Origin: Tubulanus polymorphus
Lineage: Eukaryota; Nemertea; Palaeonemertea; Tubulaniformes; Tubulanidae
Length of the DNA: 64,000 nt
Direction of reading: 5' to 3'
NCBI RefSeq assembly: GCF_964204645.1
Contig: NC_134033.1
Coordinates: 10,514,231 to 10,578,230, forward strand
Below the pieces are notes generated by a model. That model searched no databases. It was given only the letters and a program-made list of their open reading frames with translations, and was not told the DNA's origin. Within the stretch, counting starts at the first letter, position 1. Each line of letters starts with the position of its first letter. Below are positions 33,276 through 44,045 of the stretch, in pieces. Position numbers and translations under genes: made by a program.

Positions 33276-34090
33276 TGGCGCTTGAGGTGAAATTCTGGTG
33301 AGCGATGAAATAAAAGTTGTGGAATATCTGCGAATAACCGCCTTATCACTGAGAAATGCGTTCATTTAATCGCCAATTATTGACTTTGGCTCCATTTTCT
33401 ACAAGTATCGTAACAGAGCCGTAGTATAATTACATCAACTATACCAATCAGTAGCAATCTATCGCTATTATCGACAAGCTTAACTGGAATAAATTGGTTG
33501 TGTTTGGGACTGTGTTTGTAGCGCCGGAGGACATCCCTGCAGGCTCGACTGGCTGACTGGCTGAGCTCACCGCTCTCTCTCGTCTCTCTCACGTGCAATT
33601 TATATCAATCAGTCCTAAGCCACGAATAAGGCGCTCATTATATCCGATGCGCTATTCAGATTTCGATCATTGTTCTACAACTGGGGCTAGTTGATATAAT
33701 TTCCTAACGTAATCGCTGAACCGTGCAGAGACACGCACTACCGAGACCGCGTCCTCATCTGAGTGCGCCGTCGACGGGCGGCTCCGTCCAAACTCGATCG
33801 GTCAATCTCATCAGTAATTAAAACTGACTGCTGGGAACCCGAGGCGCTCGTCTGCGGCGGCGGTCAGCGTTTTATCATCTTCGAAACAAAGGAACTGCAT
33901 TAACTGACTCCGCTGATAAAAATCGTCCCTACACCTGGACTTTTTTTATTCTCGATAAATTAAGCGTGATTAAAACTATTCGTTGATAGCGAGGTCGACG
34001 CCGCCATTTACATTCTATATTTAGTAGTAATTACCGATTTCTAATGAGGGGTCAGTAAACCATTAACAGAAATATAGAAACCAATCTACG
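33276..34090. other. Unique DNA with CpG-rich patch
   Basis: The interval 33730-34030 is CpG-rich and non-repetitive, with words such as CATCAGTAATTAAAACTGAC. No exon recognised. It may be regulatory. Confidence 0.3.
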
Positions 34091-34165
34091 ATAATCCTTT
34101 GATTACAAAGCGAAGGACTTTCGTTAATAGATGCACTACATTTAGAATTTCTCGGTTTCATCTGA
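34091..34165. repeat. Duplicated segment, uninterrupted copy
   Basis: ATCCTTTGATTACAAAGCGA, GGACTTTCGTTAATA and AATTTCTCGGTTTCAT recur at 34489-34527 and 34854-34868. In the second place the copy is split by a MITE, so this copy shows the empty site. Confidence 0.65.
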
Positions 34166-34527
34166 TATTTTATTTGGCTGTAACAACTGTTGGCCTTAGT
34201 GAAGTGATGGGTTTACAATTCATTGTGAACGGGGGCTGGTACATCCAGACCCTTGTTCTGGCTGCGTTGTTGATACTTACTTAACCTGCCTTTTTTCAGT
34301 CCCAATTTTCATTTCTTTTTGCCTCAGTCAAACTTTACCCTTGGATCCATTCCTGAATTGGTCGGGGCGGGTATGATAGTCCGTTGGTTTATGAAGAAGA
34401 TAGCTTTAAATTTGCATACATAGTTTTTTTACTATCTAACTTACTATCTATTCTCCACGTCAGATATTACTAGTATTGTATTAAAAATCCTTTGAGATTA
34501 CGAAGCGAGGAACTTTCCTTAAAATAA

Positions 34528-34853
34528 GCTGCGTTCACACTAGGATTTCAGTACGGTACTAAGCGTTCACACTAGGAAATCATTCGAGGCCTATTTGCGG
34601 CTTATTCAGTTCCGTACTGAAATACGCGGCTTATTAAGCGCGGAATACGATTCCGCGCCCAAAACCCGATCTGAGTACGGCACGGAGCTGGCCGCGTATT
34701 TTCTGTAGTGTGAACACCCGGCGCTTAGCTAGCCGCGTATTCATATCCTTAAACACTTAGCACTAATTACACTCCCCTCTATTGGCACACCGGGTGACTA
34801 CTATACTGGGCTTACTAAGTGCCGAATTGCCGACTCGTAGTGTGAGTATTTCT
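34528..34853. mobile_element. hAT-like MITE with (G)TTCACACTA ends
   Basis: The left end GCGTTCACACTAGGATTTC and the inverse of the right end (CGTAGTGTGAG) form terminal repeats. Subterminal copies GCGTTCACACTAGGAAATC (34563) and TGTAGTGTGAACACCC (about 34707) lie inside, so it may be two nested or fused elements. The interior is CpG-rich with GTACGG and CGCGTATT words repeated in both orientations. No transposase frame is present. It interrupts a segment whose intact copy is at 34091-34165. Confidence 0.65.
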
Positions 34854-34872
34854 CGGTTTTATGTGTTAATGT

Positions 34873-34949
34873 ATTGTTGTCCTCATTGAAAACATGAAGT
34901 GACCAAAAGACTAGAAATTTGAGTCAAACTTTTTCCCGAAACTGGACCA
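34873..34949 (+). mobile_element. Family A MITE, 3' half
   Basis: TTGTTGTCCTCATTGAAAAC, GAAGTGACC and GAGTCAAACTTTTTCCCGAA followed by ACTGGACC match the right half of the element at 9036-9167. Confidence 0.6.
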
Positions 34950-34964
34950 TGCCTATCTCAATGT

Positions 34965-35088
34965 TTGTTTATGTAATTTGTCCTACTTACACGTGTGTAT
35001 TTTACACGTATGTTATACATTTCTGCGCTCTAAGCAAATGCCTTTATGCTGAACAAAATAAACTTAACTGAACTCAACTGAAGAAGGA
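34965..35088 (+). mobile_element. LINE-like 3' tail with AACTGAACTC repeat
   Basis: The sequence ends in GCTGAACAAAATAAACTTAA followed by CTGAACTCAACTGAAG. It is a short tandem tail of the kind that ends CR1/RTE-type non-LTR elements. No coding part is attached. Confidence 0.45.
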
Positions 35089-36100
35089 ATAGAAAGCCCA
35101 AATTTGCTGAAAACAGATTCACAAAATAAGCTTCAGAGAAAAATCGAAAGACACATTTTTCATCTCCTTCGTAAATGCTTTTAGAGTACGATCGATTAGG
35201 TAGATTATTTTAGAAACAGACATTAAGAGACCGTTATTTCAGTTCCGTCTGGTCACAATTTCGAATCACGTATAAACATAAATGACCATTATTTATTCCA
35301 GAGGGTCTGAGTTCCGTCTCTAATCTTACCGACTGAATCTCTCTAAAATACTTTAGACGCACGACGTTCGACGTACGATTTTAGACGCGCGATTTTATCT
35401 CGACGGAAAATGTCGAGAAATCGATCGCGATTGCGAAAAGAAGATACTCGATGACCCTCGAAAGCTTTTCGGCGTGAAAGGAATCGAAATGCGCGTGGAA
35501 GTTTCCAGACCTAATATATCACGACTGATTCAACGGTTTATTTTGTTTATATTATCTTCGGTTCTGTTTTGGACATCGATAAGAAAGAGAGAAAAAGGTT
35601 GAAATTTATTGAATTCTCAATCAGTCTCTGTTCAGTGAACTGTGATGTTTGAGGTGTTGGCTAAATTAGAAACTTCCAGAGATGAAATCGCTGATGACGC
35701 TTCGCTGGTTCGCGGCGTTTATTTCGTTCCTATTCTCGGCATTTTCTGAGCCACCGTTTCTTTGCCAGTTCCTCCCCGAGATATTCGACTAAAGTTTGTT
35801 TGTTTATTTTTGTTTTGAAAGTTTTTCCTCGAATCGGCTTTAAATATCGGATAATGTCTGAAAATAAAGTTTCAATCAGAATTTGCATAGCTTTGTGGAT
35901 CATCAATTCGACATTCTGGAAATTTCGTTGATAACTTCGATATTTTCATCGAAATAAATGAAACGAAGCTGTTTTCAGGTTTAAGTAAAAGACAATCAGC
36001 TAAAATCGGTTGGGCTTATTCACAGTCCCATGGTTGGGTTTTTTTTCAAATCGTTGTCCTCGTATAAACCATGAGGTTACCACCGAAAAATTGAGTTTGA
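35089..36100. other. Unique AT-rich DNA, no gene seen
   Basis: CpG-rich words cluster at about 35350-35480. No exon, RNA gene or repeat recognised. Confidence 0.35.
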
Positions 36101-36101
36101 C

Positions 36102-36638
36102 TATGGGGTACCCGTAAAACCAGCTATCCCGCCAGATGGCGTGACGAGCAGTGGGTCATCCGTTGTCAAAATTAGTTCATTTTCGATGAACTTTGAACTA
36201 GATATTTAGATTCCCGAATCCATATATTATCACAGCACCCACCAAATATACAATACTTCAATTCTTCTACTCGGATATCGGTAAAGTTTTCACAAATAAT
36301 TGATTCATTTAATTAAAGAGAAAAGTTCATCACCGGTAAATATCTGCATTTCATTTCCTATAAAATGGTGTATAAATTAAGTTAATCGAGCAAGAGACTG
36401 CAGAACTATATGATATTCAATCTAAACTTATGTTTTAAAAACGAGCGCAAATTATCGCAGCAATGGGGACCTCGAGGGACCGCCACAAAATGGCACCTAG
36501 AAACTGGAAACTTCTTTATCGAAATGTAGAAGAAATCGAAAGCGGACGACCAACTATCTACTAGCGAACCTGGCGGACCCTCACTTGCCATAGGTAGAAT
36601 CCTCGATTGCCACAGTAGCACCGCGGGTACCCCACTAT
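36102..36638. mobile_element. Possible element with TGGGGTACCCG inverted ends
   Basis: TATGGGGTACCCG at 36103-36113 and CGGGTACCCCACTA at 36624-36637 are inverse of one another. Inside, ACAAAATGGCACCTAGAAAC (about 36485) matches AAAAATGGCGCCTGGAAACT at about 42371, a locus which also has CCGCGGGTCC-type ends. Two loci with shared interior and similar ends suggest a small DNA element family. Confidence 0.4.
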
Positions 36639-37259
36639 CGTGAAACTGAACTCAGGATCCGGTTGTACGTTATTACGTGTTAGATCATATTTTGTCGTCT
36701 TGAGGCTGCTGGAAAAATACATTTTAAAAAGTATAATTTCATACGAATATTCCTAAGTTTTGCACGTAGTCTGGAAACATGTGTCAAGTGGTCGACACAA
36801 AATGATTTCCAATCGCGAGAAATTTTCTCAATAAATATCGCTTTTTCCCGAAAGCTATTAACATTTAAAACGGTTCTTGACGATTCTTCACTCGACCGTC
36901 GGAATGCTACGGCGTACTTTGAGGGCCGAGTGTTCTGAGTGCATTCTTTTGAAATCGCGCGGTTACGGAGAGACGTACGCGCGCGCGAACATCGGGTCGA
37001 GTGGAGCGAGAAAGTTTAGGTTTCTCCGCCGCCGCGATGTTATAATATCTTTTTTAAAATGCGTGTCACTAGAACTGCGGGAAAAAATAAACGCCCGGCG
37101 GGTTCGGCTTAGCTGAGAGAATTTGACGGTGAATCGTATACGCGAGAGTGTGGGGAAGGAGATGTCGCGCGGGTGTAAAATACTTGATGTCACCGAATAA
37201 TACCGGAAATGATATTTGACGAGTAGATAAACACGGTCAAGTGAGTGCTCGAATCTTCA
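36639..37259. other. Unique DNA with CpG-rich patch
   Basis: The interval 36885-37170 is CpG-rich and open in several frames on both strands (79 codons plus, 76 minus). There is no recognisable domain. It could be an untranslated exon or regulatory block. Confidence 0.3.
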
Positions 37260-37271
37260 AGTTTCTCTGTA

Positions 37272-37345
37272 ACATCGGGGCCACACACACTGTCACATAC
37301 ATAGTCACATACAGTGTTACATACATTGTTACATACACTTTTATA
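37272..37345. repeat. CACATACA(GTGT) short tandem repeat
   Basis: Five or six degenerate copies of a 13-14 base unit around GTTACATACA/GTCACATACA. Confidence 0.7.
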
Positions 37346-37539
37346 TGTACTGACGCCCAGTAATCTTTGCACTAGGTAAAACACACATTTTCCATTAAAA
37401 TCAGCAGAAAAGCTATGACAATGTTTTTTTTCTATTTCTTATTTCATGATTCCATTTCTACCAATTAGCAGAAAATGTGTAGCAATTTCCATTCTCTGGT
37501 TTTTCTATATCCCTTGACATGATTTCTGCCTCTGCATTT

Positions 37540-37672
37540 CCGCGTCTCACTCTCTTCCTTTCCCTCTCCATTTACCTCTCCCTCCACCTCTCCCCTGCCT
37601 CTCCTCTCCCCTTCGATCTCCCTCTCCCCTCCCTGTCTCCCATTCCCTCTTACTCTCCCTCTGTCTCGCGGC
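37540..37672. repeat. CT-rich pyrimidine tract
   Basis: About 130 bases of CCCTCTCC-type words. The minus frame 37465-37719 is an Arg/Glu/Gly artefact. Confidence 0.8.
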
Positions 37673-37843
37673 GCGGTGCGGTCACATATTGATAAATGGT
37701 CGTGCACTAATACTGACATACGCGTCTGATTTATGGTAATTTATGACCGTTATTGTGGAACACACATTAACTCATTAATCATTTGAATAAATAAAAAGCA
37801 CGGAGATGAGACTGTGAGAAAGAGCTTTACGACGTCTTAGTGT

Positions 37844-38092
37844 GTACCGTGATGTACCGTGTCGTACCGCGCTGTTCTGTGCTGTAACGCGCTGTACCGT
37901 GCCGTATCGCGCTGTAACGTACTTTACCGTGCTGTACCGTGATGTACCGTGCTGCACCGTGCTGTATACCGTGTTGTATCGCACTGTTCTGAGCTGTAAC
38001 GTGCTTTACTGTGCTGTGCCGTGATGTATTGCGCTGTTCTGTGCTGTACCGCGTCGTGCCGCGCTGTGCCGAGCCGTACCGTGCTTTACTGA
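37844..38092. repeat. 10-bp minisatellite GCTGTACCGT
   Basis: About 25 head-to-tail copies of a decamer, consensus GCTGTACCGT, with frequent single changes (TGCTGTAACG, TGATGTACCG). Tyr/Arg/Thr/Val-rich frames on both strands translate it and are not genes. Confidence 0.9.
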
Positions 38093-38099
38093 CTATCTG

Positions 38100-38950
38100 T
38101 CCTCATTAGGAGAATACCCACACTCAAACGTGGGGAATACAGGATAAGAAGTGTCTTAGGAAGCCGGGAAAATACACGAGAAATCCTATTTCAGCCGAAA
38201 TTGAAAAGTGCAATGAATATGTATTGAAAAACATTTCATTTTTCGTTGGGTTTTTCGAACGTTTTTTTTTAGTAAATTCCTCACATCTGACGATGAGTTC
38301 GAATCTGTCTTTTAATTTCATTTTTTTAACTATTTGATGATATTTTGTACTTTTAGTTGGTTTTATCGAAATCTCCTTATTGCTTATAATCATCAACCTA
38401 ATAAATGAATCGGGGCTTGATTGATCGGCTATGCGAAAGGAATCCGTGGATTCCTAAACGATTCGAGTTCATTTCCTAATCCTAGAATCAAGGATGCTCT
38501 CATGACTCTAATGCCGAAGACAGTACTTAAATTCGAGGGTCCTAAATATTATTCGATTCGGCATTCATAACACCACTGTTGAAACACACTCCATCGTAAA
38601 ATCAAGCATCCCAAACTAGTAGGCAACTTCCGCGGAGACTAACTGAAATAAGGGGAAAATGGTGGTGTCAAAGTCCAGAAAAAGCCTGGAATTAGCGTGT
38701 TGAATTCCATTCGATATTTACAACTGTTTAAATGGTTAATCATTAGACAATTAGACATGTAGAAATATGTAGACACATTTAGTGACAATAGATCTTTTGT
38801 TAGATGTATACAACTATTTATTATATTCGAGTGATACAATTGCTATTATTACTATTATAGATGACAGAATTGACCGGAACAATAACTATATATATAAATA
38901 TATGGTCATTCAACGTCCAACTGGTGTTAGACATACATTGATATATGATA
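38100..38950. other. Unique AT-rich DNA, no gene seen
   Basis: No exon or repeat recognised. Frames here are AT-driven. Confidence 0.35.
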
Positions 38951-38989
38951 TAACCATGATGCGCACAGCTGTTCACGAGCTGGTGATGG

Positions 38990-39185
38990 GTAACAGCTAT
39001 AGTGAATTACACACGCTAACAGTGCCCAGCGGCAGCTGTGCTAGCATCACACGCAAGGCCGAGCCCGACCCGGCCTGGCGGAGCGGAGACACGCTGGACG
39101 CAGAAATTAGTTTCTGCTTCATGCTACGCGTGGTTCTCTGTGTGCGGGACCCCGGCTGGAATTGTAAACATCGCGGTGGCAATTT
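38990..39185. other. GC-rich block, possible exon or conserved element
   Basis: An abrupt GC-rich, non-repetitive block within AT-rich DNA. It is open on the plus strand as the end of a 137-codon frame (38782-39195), with peptides such as ITRKAEPDPAWRSGDTLDAE. It is also open on the minus strand (part of 38997-39614). A hairpin GCAGAAA/TTTCTGC sits at about 39100-39117. No family recognised. It could be an exon on either strand, a conserved noncoding element or a GC-rich promoter. Confidence 0.25.
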
Positions 39186-39254
39186 GAATAGTTGAAAAAC
39201 TCGGGTTGAAACGGGTTGATGTTTTCCATTAAACAAACTTTTGAAAACTCTTTT

Positions 39255-39600
39255 GGGGAGAGGAAAAGTTGAGGCGAGAGATGAGAGGAGGAGAGAGGAG
39301 AGGGGATGAGAAAGAGTGAAAGCGAGAGGATTGAGAGAGTGAGGGCAAGGAAAATGAGAGGAGAGGGAAAGAGAGAGGCATAGAGGGTGAGACATAAAGA
39401 GAGCAGAGAGGGGAGAGTGGAGAGAGGAGAGGGCTTTGTGTATTAATGGACAGTTAGCCAGTGCTCTAGAGGGATAGTTGAGGCGAGGTATAAAAGAGGA
39501 GAGAGGAGCAAGAGAGAGAGAGAGAAAGTGAGAGATAGGAAAGAGGGGAGAAGAAAGAGGAAGCGAGAGGGGAGAGAGAGAGAGGGAAAGGAAGGGACTC
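39255..39600. repeat. Two GA tracts in a ~209-bp tandem duplication
   Basis: GTTGAGGCGAG starts both halves (39268 and 39477), each followed by a GA-rich tract. GTTAG(C/T)CAGTGCTC closes each (about 39452 and 39615). So the purine tract is part of a larger duplicated unit, not a simple run. The 205-codon minus frame across it is an artefact. Confidence 0.75.
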
Positions 39601-39629
39601 GGCGCATTCCTCAAGTTAGTCAGTGCTCC

Positions 39630-40285
39630 AGTAAGAGATTCTACCTGTAAAGCTCAGGAGGAGATGAGCGGAGAGGATGAGGGGTCTGTGAGTGTATTCC
39701 TCAGATGGAGAGAGTATGAAGTGAAGAGTTACCTGAGCTGTGGGGCGTACTATACACACAGCAGCTCAGACGCCTCGATGACTGGCTGTGTACGGTATTT
39801 CTCATTATCCGAGGTTCGAGGACTTGTCTGCTATTGACAGCTGATGACACTTCAGCCAATATCAGCCCCGAACCCGCACTCGCTGCTCAGTGCAGCTAGC
39901 TACACACGCACCACCACGACATCAGAACCCACTGTCGGCTTCCCCGCAGCCGCTCTAGTGTGAAATTTACTTTTTTCGGAACGCACCCAATTCATTTAGT
40001 AGTTTGGTATAAACATGGATTTGCGTGGTCAAATACCCCCAAATACCCCAATAACTCTGACAGTTTCCTATCGAATCCAGATGCGGATCCATGAATTTTT
40101 CCAGAAGGGTTCATAAAAAATGTTAATCTTAAACTGCTGACTAAAGTCTCTAATGAAGGGCCTATACGGCATATTGTTTGGCCAAACATAATATGGTGTA
40201 GTACCGATTATGTGGTACTGTCAGCCCACTTTGTCTTGAGTACATTCATTCATGAAAACGATTTAAAAAACAATTTTTGGGTTGC
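39630..40285. other. Unique DNA, no gene seen
   Basis: No exon recognised. Sequence complexity is normal throughout. Confidence 0.35.
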
Positions 40286-40400
40286 TGAGTAGGGGGGTCA
40301 CGACCCCTGAACCTACCCCTCCACCTACCCCTCTGGATTGGCACCTGGAATCCATAGTTTCGTTGTTTGAACTGATATTCCGTAAAATAACGTGCCGCCG
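40286..40400. repeat. CCTACCCCTC short repeat and hairpin
   Basis: A perfect hairpin GGGGTC-AC-GACCCC lies at about 40295-40308, followed by two copies of CCTACCCCTC. ATTGGCACCTGGAATCC near 40337 weakly resembles the element interior seen at 36485 and 42371. Confidence 0.4.
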
Positions 40401-40773
40401 AGTACAGTAGAGAATCTGATTCAGATATTTGAACCCGAGACAGATTCCGTGTTCGAACCGGAGACCAGTTGGTAACTGAGACCCGTGGGCGGCGGATTCC
40501 ACGCGTTTGTAAATGATACACAATCTATCGTCATATGAGAAAAAAGCGCCCGTTCTTTTCTGACGTTCTTATATTTTTTTCACCGAATCGATATTTTTCC
40601 CGTTACGACGCGCACGATAATTTGCTATTTCGACTGGACGCGTTGAACTGAAATTGATAATCTCACGAATTGATATCGGATCGAAAGAAAGATAGACGCG
40701 GGGACTGTATATGCATATCTGATGACCGTCTGACCGGGGTTCGACGCGTGACACGCGAGGAACTGATCGGACA

Positions 40774-40780
40774 TATAAAG
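40774..40780 (+). promoter_or_regulatory. TATA-box-like word TATAAAG
   Basis: TATAAAG lies in CpG-rich non-repetitive DNA, with GTCACGTGAC (an E-box palindrome) about 50 bases downstream. No transcript start or open frame supports it further. Confidence 0.15.
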
Positions 40781-40879
40781 AAACGCTTCCAGCTCCGGTT
40801 ACGTACGGGTGGCGAACGGCGGTGTCACGTGACTGCAGTTTGACACCGGTTGACATTGTGTAGTTCGGTAAACGAATAT

Positions 40880-41288
40880 CATAAAAAACAATATCGGATT
40901 TTTATAGAAACTGTAGGTGGGATATATTGAACTCTAGGCTACAGAGAGAACCGCGGTGTGCGTAACAGACCCCAAACGCCTGGAGCCGCTTCCATAGTTG
41001 AGATAAGTTAGAAATGTTATTGAATTTCAAGAATGGCCTTAAGTTGTTATGTTAAGGCGCCTTCAGAATTCAAACACCGGCTTTCGTTGGCATCCTTGCT
41101 GTTGTATTAAATGACATGTAATGTTAGACATTGTGACATACACTCTCTTACTTTGTTTCTGTATAATATTTACTTGTAATTCATTCAGAAATAAAGATGA
41201 TAATGAAGGACTAAGATGGTCTTAGACTGGTCTTAAGTCTAAACCACGACTATGCAACCAGGCCCACAAGATATAACGCATCAAGTTT
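40880..41288 (+). mobile_element. LINE-like 3' tail and possible element end
   Basis: The 41060-41210 stretch has TGTTGTATTAAATGACATG, TAATTCATTCAG and AATAAAGATGATAATG, resembling a non-LTR element 3' end with a polyadenylation signal. It is followed by CTAAACCACGACTATGCAAC and CAGGCCC, which looks like the end of a separate small element. Confidence 0.35.
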
Positions 41289-41632
41289 ATCGCTAGATGT
41301 GCATTGCTAAATTTGTATATCTATGGCTAGATGTACATCGCTAGATTTGTATATCCATCGCTAGATGTACATTGCTAGATTTGTATATCTATCGCTAGAT
41401 GTACATTGCTAGATTTGTATATCTATCGCTAGATATACATCGCTAGATTCGTATATCTATCGCTAGATGTACATCGCTAAATTTGTGTATCTATCGCTAG
41501 ATGTACATTGCTAGATTTGTATATCAATCGATAGATGTACATCGCTAAATTTGTACATCTATCGATAGATGTACATTAGATTTTTATATCTATTGCTAGA
41601 TATACATCGCTAAATTTGTATATCTATTTGTA
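41289..41632. repeat. 34-bp satellite-like array
   Basis: About ten copies of a 34-base unit (CTAGATTTGTATATCTATCG then CTAGATGTACATTG). Near-palindromic words ATCTATCGATAGAT and CGCTAGAT recur in each. There are small deletions in the last units and no coding sense. Confidence 0.9.
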
Positions 41633-42289
41633 TTTTGGTGACAGCTTGCTCGATTTCCAAAACTGACGAGCACAACTCCTTAAAAAAAAATTGCGTGTTT
41701 ATTTTTAGTTGGTTAGACTAGTGCATCAGTCCATGTATGTATATACTGTAGTCTTTCTGGATCCGTGATAATCCAAAATGATAATCGGTAAAAAGAGGGC
41801 GTGGACAGGCACCCGAGCTCGCGTTAATGGTTAATGGATACTGTTGAAGAGGGGAAGACAGAGACAGAGACAGAGAACGAGAGAGAGAGGTTTCAAATCC
41901 CTACAGAACATTGATCCGCAGTTCCCGCATATACTGATTGAATATAACTTCTATCTAATCTATAATACTAATACGTACCGTTGATGGAAGGAATGTTCAG
42001 GAAAGTGTTTTGCTGCTTGGTTTGGTTTGTGTTTTTGAGGTGTAAAAGCCGAATGTAATTTGATAATATTGTTCGTGTTATGTTGTTGAACGTTTACATG
42101 TTTTATGTCAATTTATCGTTCGAGTTTTTTTCTGATATGTTCTAGAAATTCTGAAACTAATATCTATCGATATCAATGTTTTCTCACTTCACCAGCGAAC
42201 ATTGTTGCATTAAATTTATGAATGAGTGATTGATATCATGAAAAAGTTAACTATCAGTTGAGTTCGTCGACATTTTTACTTTGTTTCTA
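41633..42289. other. Unique AT-rich DNA, no gene seen
   Basis: A short GA microsatellite lies at about 41857-41888. No exon recognised. Confidence 0.35.
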
Positions 42290-42344
42290 TCTTAATCCAA
42301 TCCGGAGAACGAAATAAGAAAATAAAACAGGGACAAAAAATTCA

Positions 42345-42545
42345 ATAATGCGGACCCGGTGGGTACCCAAAAATGGCGCCTGGAAACTGTAAAAAAGGCA
42401 CATTGCAACAAAAGGTCGATCTTTTCGCAAATTGACTAATGAAATCGATATGATTAGTAATTTTTTTCGTTTATATTTCAGACTGCCAATTTGGTCTGGT
42501 AGCCACAACGACCTTGAACTTGACCGCGGGTCCGGCAGGGTGTAA
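42345..42545. mobile_element. Possible relative of the 36102-36638 element
   Basis: GCGGACCCGGTGGGTACCC on the left and GACCGCGGGTCCGG on the right share inverted CGGACCCG. The interior AAAAATGGCGCCTGGAAACT matches the other locus. The remaining interior is not similar. Confidence 0.35.
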
Positions 42546-42837
42546 GTCAACATTTCTAACCGAAATTCTGTACGATATCGATTGTAATAAACCGATCTAA
42601 TTTCATCAGAGCGAAAAGCGGTCGTTATTATTTCTGTTAATGTTCAACGTCATTAATGACGTCAATGTGAATATAGTCTACTTCATGATCTTTTACTTCC
42701 AACGCAACAATGGCTTGCAAGTTGAAAGCAGGAACTTGCAATGGCAGTTTATTTTTGCGGAAACGGGAAAAAGTGGTATCTTCAAGGCAAGCCCTAGAGC
42801 CAAAATGTCTAAAAAGAAAATCCACAATCCTATAGCC

Positions 42838-43182
42838 GCGATCACACTAGTGTTTGTGACACGGGACAACTGTTCACACGGGTGCCAAATGGGCCCGAGC
42901 CTATTTGGCACCCGTGGCCTATTTTTGTACCCTATTTGGCCTATTTTTCGACCAAAAACGTCGCACCAGGCCCCAGCAAAATTTTAGCACGGGAAAAATG
43001 ATTGCGTTTGAATTGCTGCTGGTTCCGGAAGTGATTCACTTCGCTTTGTTTAAGCATTGTTCAGTATCGAGTGAGTGGTTTACGTGTGAACGCTCTTTCT
43101 AATTAGGCACGGGCCGAATTCGGCTCGTGCCTGATCCGTGCCAATTTGGTCCGGGCCAAATCGTCCCCGCGTGCGATAACCA
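42838..43182. mobile_element. hAT-like MITE, CpG-rich
   Basis: The left end begins GCGATCACACTAGTGTTTG and the right end is the loose inverse CCCCGCGTGCGATAA. Inside, GGCACCCGTG and TTTGGCAC words and CGAATTCGGCTCGTGCC recur in both orientations, as in foldback MITEs. There is no transposase frame. The plus and minus frames crossing it are not considered genes. Confidence 0.5.
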
Positions 43183-43194
43183 CGGCTTATAACC

Positions 43195-43430
43195 CTAGCT
43201 CGACCGTTACCCTAACCCTAGCTAAATATCAAACGAAATTTACCACCCAAATAAATAACAGGGACAATCCCTATTCTAAGATCAAAAACTTTAGCAAGAA
43301 TCGAACGTGCGAACCCCAGGCATCGGCCAACAGTGATTAACTGAGTTTTTAAATCTATTTGGTCGGTGCGGTGACCAGTCAGTGTCGACCACAGTTTGGT
43401 GCGGTGACTCTATTCACTAACAATACCCGC
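43195..43430 (-). mobile_element. Composite tRNA-like repeat, copy 2
   Basis: Minus-strand order: GGGTATTGTTAGTGAATAG, then a short CTGACTGGTCACCGCACC leader, a tRNA-like patch with GGGGTTCGCACGTTCGATTC, then the SINE body GATCTTAGAATAGGGATTG followed by GTTATTTATTTGGG. It ends in a tail with CTAGGGTTAGGGTAACGG. It links the minisatellite module, the tRNA-like module and the 'GATCTTAGAATAGGG' body in one element. Confidence 0.55.
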
Positions 43431-43700
43431 TATCATTCTTCGATTATTTCTTAATTTTCATTTATGTCCCCTGTTTCTTCAATCTATATACGATATACAT
43501 TCAATCAATTCGAACAGGTTTTTCTTTATACAGTCGCCGAAACATAAGAAATACACATTAAAAAACGAGGTTTTTTTTAAATGAATGATTTATCGTTTTC
43601 ACGAATATAAATAACGACGAACAGAACGAAATTCTTTCATAATTGATACATCGTCTTAAACATCTGGAAATCGTTCATCATTTTGCAACTTATTTCATTT

Positions 43701-44045
43701 TTATTTCCGTTTACATTTTATTATACGACTGGTAACAACGTCGTGTTTTGTGTTTGTGTGTGGGGGTTTATGACGATAATTTGAATTTTCAAATATTCTA
43801 ACCGTTAGAAAACCGTTACAACAGCAGTCACAGTCGCAGGGGAACGCTGTAAACATGTGTTCCGCTACTTGGAACAATTCTTCGAACATCTTGCTTATAA
43901 TGATGACATTTATTTTTTTATGGAGACGCGATATTACAGTTCCTAATTTGAATTTTAAAATATTCCGACCGTTAAAACCGTTATAACGGCGGCAGCAGTC
44001 ACAAGGGACAGCTATAAACACGTGTCTCACTTATTTAACTAGAAA
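43701..44045 (-). repeat. Tandem duplication (~167-171 bp), in-frame on minus strand
   Basis: TAATTTGAATTTT(C/A)AAATATTC, CCGTTA.AA.CCGTTA and AGTCACA..CAGGG/AAGGG recur at 43777 and 43944. On the minus strand one 109-codon frame crosses both copies, whose parallel peptides HVFIAVPCDCC and HMFTAFPCDCD lie 57 codons apart. The frame may be real or simply preserved by a recent in-frame duplication. No domain recognised. Confidence 0.5.

Noticed and set aside
32708-33365. Open frames of 213, 196 and 146 codons on the minus strand
   Set aside because: They translate a GA/CT tract into Ser/Leu/Pro repeats in all three frames; stop codons are simply rare in such DNA.
37844-38092. Tyr/Arg/Thr-rich repeat protein on both strands
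   Set aside because: The frames come from the decamer minisatellite GCTGTACCGT, whose 10-base period shifts the frame every unit.
38997-39614. 205-codon minus-strand frame
   Set aside because: Most of it is a pyrimidine-tract translation; only the GC-rich end at 38990-39185 is kept as a separate uncertain block.
41289-41632. CRISPR-like regular array
   Set aside because: Units are contiguous with no unique spacers, and the window is eukaryotic; it is a satellite-type repeat.
43195-43225. Telomere-like AACCCTAGC / CCCTAACCCT words
   Set aside because: Only one or two copies and they form the tail of a SINE-like repeat; there is no telomeric array.
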